8,072 bases of DNA from Actinomycetes bacterium (GTDB lineage: Bacteria; Actinomycetota; Actinomycetes; Actinomycetales; Dermatophilaceae), in NCBI GenBank assembly GCA_023389095.1, contig JAEWFB010000616.1, positions 1-8,072 on the forward strand. The letters are read 5' to 3'. Below are positions 6,168-8,072 of the stretch, in pieces. Positions within the stretch are counted from its first letter, which is position 1; each line of letters opens with the position of its first letter. Under the pieces are notes generated by a model that was not told the DNA's origin, ran no database searches, and was given only the letters and a program-made list of their open reading frames with translations. The position numbers were made by a program, and so were the translations under genes.

Positions 6168-6173
6168 ACTCTA
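6168..6173 (-). promoter_or_regulatory. -10 element (TAGAGT) for the DUF3043 gene, probably leaderless
   Basis: On the minus strand TAGAGT is followed by GGTCCC and then the GTG start codon. It matches TANNNT, and there is no ribosome binding site between it and the start. No convincing -35 is seen. Confidence 0.5.
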
Positions 6174-6222
6174 GGCGAGGGTGGGCACCGGACCGGAATC
6201 GTCCACCCCGCCCGGCGCACCC

Positions 6223-6810
6223 TCACTCGTGTCCCTGCGCCCCCTCCCGTGCGAGCCGCAGCGGCACGAAGCGGTACCGACCGTGCTCGCTCGTCGTCAC
6301 GACGTCGTCGACCAGGTCGACGCGGAGCATGGTGCCCGCGACGGGCACGACCATCCGGCCCGGGTCGGCGAGCTGGTCGACGAGGGCCCGGGGGAGCGTG
6401 TCCGACTCGGCCGAGACGAGGATCCGGTCGTAGGGGCCACCGTCGGGTCGGCCGAGGACTCCCGGCTCCGCGACGGTGATCGAGGCCCAGGGCGCCCGTC
6501 GCCGTGCGAGGTTGTCGGCACCCCAGGCCGCGAGGTCCGGCTCGAGCTCCACCCCGACCACGAGGCCCTCGGGCCCGACGAGGTGGGCGAGCAGCGCGGT
6601 CGTCCATCCCGAGCCGGCGCCGACGTCGAGGACACGGTGCCCCGGGTGCACGTCGAGCAGGCGCAGCATGTCGGCGACGGTCCGCGGCTGCGAGTTCGTC
6701 TGCCCGTGCCCGATGAGGATGGGGCCGTCGTAACCGGCCCGCCAGCGTGCCGCGCGCGGCAGGAACCCGGTCCGCGGCACCGCCTCGAAAGCCCGGTCCA
6801 CCGGATCCAT
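6223..6810 (-). CDS. pcm: Protein-L-isoaspartate O-methyltransferase family protein
   Basis: A 195-aa SAM-dependent methyltransferase of the PCMT family, which methylates isoaspartyl residues in ageing proteins and so starts their repair. Key features are the N-terminal VDRAFEAVPRTGFLP (4-18), the family motif GHGQTNSQPRTVADML (34-49, TNSQP where E. coli Pcm has TISQP), SAM motif I VLDVGAGSG (60-68), the acidic residue E88 at the end of strand 2 (VVGVELEPDL), DRILVSAE (128-135), and LADPGRMVVPV (147-157). The ATG at 6810 was chosen because the protein then starts MDPVDRAF as in relatives I recall; the ribosome binding site is weak. The gap to the upstream methyltransferase is 62 bases, so both may share one transcript. 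The actinobacterial subgroup may not be a true isoaspartate enzyme; activity is inferred from the family. Confidence 0.88.
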   Translation of the reverse strand: MDPVDRAFEAVPRTGFLPRAARWRAGYDGPILIGHGQTNSQPRTVADMLRLLDVHPGHRVLDVGAGSGWTTALLAHLVGPEGLVVGVELEPDLAAWGADNLARRRAPWASITVAEPGVLGRPDGGPYDRILVSAESDTLPRALVDQLADPGRMVVPVAGTMLRVDLVDDVVTTSEHGRYRFVPLRLAREGAQGHE

Positions 6811-6872
6811 CCATCGAGTCAACCACTGCCGACCGCCGGGGTCGACGCGCTGGGCCGCCGTCGCGGCGCGGT

Positions 6873-7679
6873 TCAGGCCGGGGCCGCCACGACGTGCAGC
6901 AGCGTGCCCAGCGCGCGGTAGGGGTCGGTGCGCCCGAGCCGCTCCTCGAGGTCGAGCAGCGTGTCGAGGGTGTCGGGGTCGGGCGTCGGCTCGTCGACCG
7001 GGACGGTGTCCGAGGCGACGCGGACGCCGTACCAGGCCTGCACGGCGAGACCGTTCGCCGTGCAGTCGGCAGTGAGCGACTCGAGCGTGTCGGCCCGCGC
7101 GTCGACGCCGATCTCGTTGCGGTAGCGAGCATCCCGACCCTCCGCGCGGGCGGCGTCGATCTCGTCGAGCATCGCGGTGGCGCCGGTCCAGTCGCGGCGA
7201 GCCGCCGGTCGCCACGCCATCGCGGCCCCGTTCCGCGCGACGAGCGACACGATGCCGCCCGGTGCCGTTCGGCGCGCGAGGGCGGCGACGGCCGAGCGGC
7301 TCTCCGGCAGGTACATGAGCACGCCGTGGCACATGACGACGTCGTAGGCGGTGGGACGCGTGACGCTGGCCAGGGAGGTGAGGTCGCCGGCGAGCAGGGT
7401 GACGCGGTCGCGCTGCGCCGGCTCGAGCGAGGCCGCGGCATGCTGGAACGACGCGCGCATCCGGGCATCGGGCTCGACGGCGGTCACGCTGTGGCCGAGC
7501 CGGGCCAGGCGCAGCGCCTGGGTGCCCTGACCGGCCCCGACGTCGAGCACCCGCAGCGGCCCGCGCGGCAGGTGCGCCGTGAGCTGACGCGTGACCATCT
7601 CCTGGCGCACGACGTTGCGCAGGGTGCCGAGCCGGTGCAGCCACGGGTCCTGACCCGGCGTGAAGGCGTTGTCTCCCAC
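6873..7679 (-). CDS. SAM-dependent methyltransferase, SmtA/CmoM-like
   Basis: A 268-aa class I methyltransferase. Motif I is LRVLDVGAGQGTQALRLARL (42-61). Strand 2 ends in the acidic E69 (VTAVEPD), motif III has D99 (LLAGDL), and the strand 4/5 region has YDVVMCHGVLMYLPE (112-126) and APGGIVSLVARNG (139-151). From memory the layout follows E. coli CmoM (SmtA), which methylates carboxymethoxyuridine at tRNA position 34: the motif I block and the C-terminal LLDLEERLGRTDPYRALGTLLHV (241-263) both match its corresponding parts. I see similarity but cannot test whether the enzyme really acts on tRNA, and a cmoB partner is not in the window. Start GTG 7679 with TAGGTT 8 bases before it suggests a nearly leaderless mRNA. 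It is divergent from the M20 peptidase gene and upstream of the pcm-like gene. Confidence 0.82.
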   Translation of the reverse strand: MGDNAFTPGQDPWLHRLGTLRNVVRQEMVTRQLTAHLPRGPLRVLDVGAGQGTQALRLARLGHSVTAVEPDARMRASFQHAAASLEPAQRDRVTLLAGDLTSLASVTRPTAYDVVMCHGVLMYLPESRSAVAALARRTAPGGIVSLVARNGAAMAWRPAARRDWTGATAMLDEIDAARAEGRDARYRNEIGVDARADTLESLTADCTANGLAVQAWYGVRVASDTVPVDEPTPDPDTLDTLLDLEERLGRTDPYRALGTLLHVVAAPA

Positions 7680-7687
7680 GGCGCCCG

Positions 7688-7693
7688 AACCTA
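7688..7693 (-). promoter_or_regulatory. -10 element (TAGGTT) for the SmtA/CmoM-like gene
   Basis: On the minus strand TAGGTT is followed by 8 bases and then the GTG start codon. It fits TANNNT and implies a leader of about 0-2 bases. No clear -35 is seen. Confidence 0.45.
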
Positions 7694-7762
7694 ACCGACG
7701 CGCCTGCGAACCGCGCAGCCACCCGCGACGTCGGCCGGCGCGGAGCGGGCCCGCGCGGTCGG

Positions 7763-7768
7763 TAGGGT
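7763..7768 (+). promoter_or_regulatory. -10 element (TAGGGT) for the M20 peptidase gene
   Basis: TAGGGT is followed by CGGGCT and then the GTG start codon at 7775, again implying a leaderless transcript. It is the same hexamer as before the gene at 3924. The divergent promoter on the other strand is about 70 bases away. Confidence 0.5.
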
Positions 7769-7774
7769 CGGGCT

Positions 7775-8072
7775 GTGACCGACGACGTGCTCTCCCAGGA
7801 CCAGATCAGCGCCATCCGCGACCGCGTGGCCCGGCTCATGCCGCAGGTGCGGGCCGACCTCGAGGACCTCGTCCGCATTCCGAGCGTCTCCGCGACGAGC
7901 TTCGACCAGAGCCACGTCGCCCGCAGCGCCGAGGCGGTGGCCGAGCTGCTGCGCCGCGAGGGTCTCGAGGTCGAGGTCGTCGTCGAGGGCGGCCGTCCGG
8001 CGGTCATCGGCCACCTCGACGGCCCCGAGGGAGCGCCGACCGTGACCCTCTACGCCCACCACGACGTGCAGC
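7775..8072 (+). CDS. M20 family metallopeptidase (dipeptidase-like), N-terminal part
   Basis: The first 99 residues of a zinc-dependent exopeptidase of the M20 (ArgE/DapE/CPG2/dipeptidase) family; the rest lies beyond the window. The N-terminal helix region MPQVRADLEDLVRIPSVSAT (about 22-41) is the usual opening of M20 dipeptidases, followed by SAEAVAELLRREGLEVEVV and the strand PTVTLYAHHDVQ. H95 in the H-x-D pattern is the first metal ligand and D97 the catalytic aspartate; the sequence stops one residue after V98. There is no signal peptide, so it is probably cytoplasmic and hydrolyses small peptides. The GTG start is supported by the TAGGGT box 6 bases upstream. The precise subfamily and substrate cannot be told from this part. 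Confidence 0.9.
   Translation, partial: MTDDVLSQDQISAIRDRVARLMPQVRADLEDLVRIPSVSATSFDQSHVARSAEAVAELLRREGLEVEVVVEGGRPAVIGHLDGPEGAPTVTLYAHHDVQ

Noticed and set aside
6811..8007. Upstream extension of the pcm-like frame through the neighbouring methyltransferase and the M20 gene
   Set aside because: Only the part after the ATG at 6810 resembles a protein family; the extension runs through two other genes in the wrong frame.

Overview
The window is very GC-rich with strong G/C bias at third codon positions. It reads as chromosomal DNA of a high-GC actinobacterium. The SCO2322-like protein, the DUF3043 protein and the 71-aa WSW-type protein all point that way, and the general character resembles Intrasporangiaceae/Dermatophilaceae-like Micrococcales (genus not determinable from sequence alone). 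I see no mobile elements, CRISPR arrays, tRNA or rRNA genes.

Left part (1-3850, minus strand): a tightly packed operon read right to left. It starts with a cobalamin (B12) riboswitch leader. Next come a secreted, C-terminally membrane-anchored protein of the SCO2322 type, an EcfT/CbiQ-type transmembrane protein, a fused double-ATPase ABC protein, and the N-terminus of a membrane protein that is probably the substrate-binding S component (cut by the window edge). The last three genes overlap by 4 bases (GTGA, ATGA), so they should be translated in a coupled way. The riboswitch makes cobalamin, or a B12-related corrinoid or cobalt need, the likely reason for the operon. The leader also carries several mutually exclusive helices, one holding the GTG start codon, which suggests control of translation initiation.

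Middle (3900-5560, plus strand): a conserved 71-aa protein of unknown function, overlapped by GTGA with a serine hydrolase of the beta-lactamase/DD-peptidase fold that has no export signal. A near-perfect inverted repeat at 5515-5556 then separates it from the convergent gene and probably terminates transcription from both sides.

Right part (5574-7679, minus strand): a DUF3043 membrane protein, a protein-L-isoaspartate methyltransferase family protein, and a SmtA/CmoM-like SAM methyltransferase. At the far right (7775 to the edge, plus strand) is the start of an M20 metallopeptidase. Four separate transcription units (starting at 3924, 6161, 7679 and 7775) have a TANNNT -10-like hexamer only 6-8 bases before the start codon. 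These look like leaderless mRNAs, in contrast to the roughly 210-base leader of the B12 operon.
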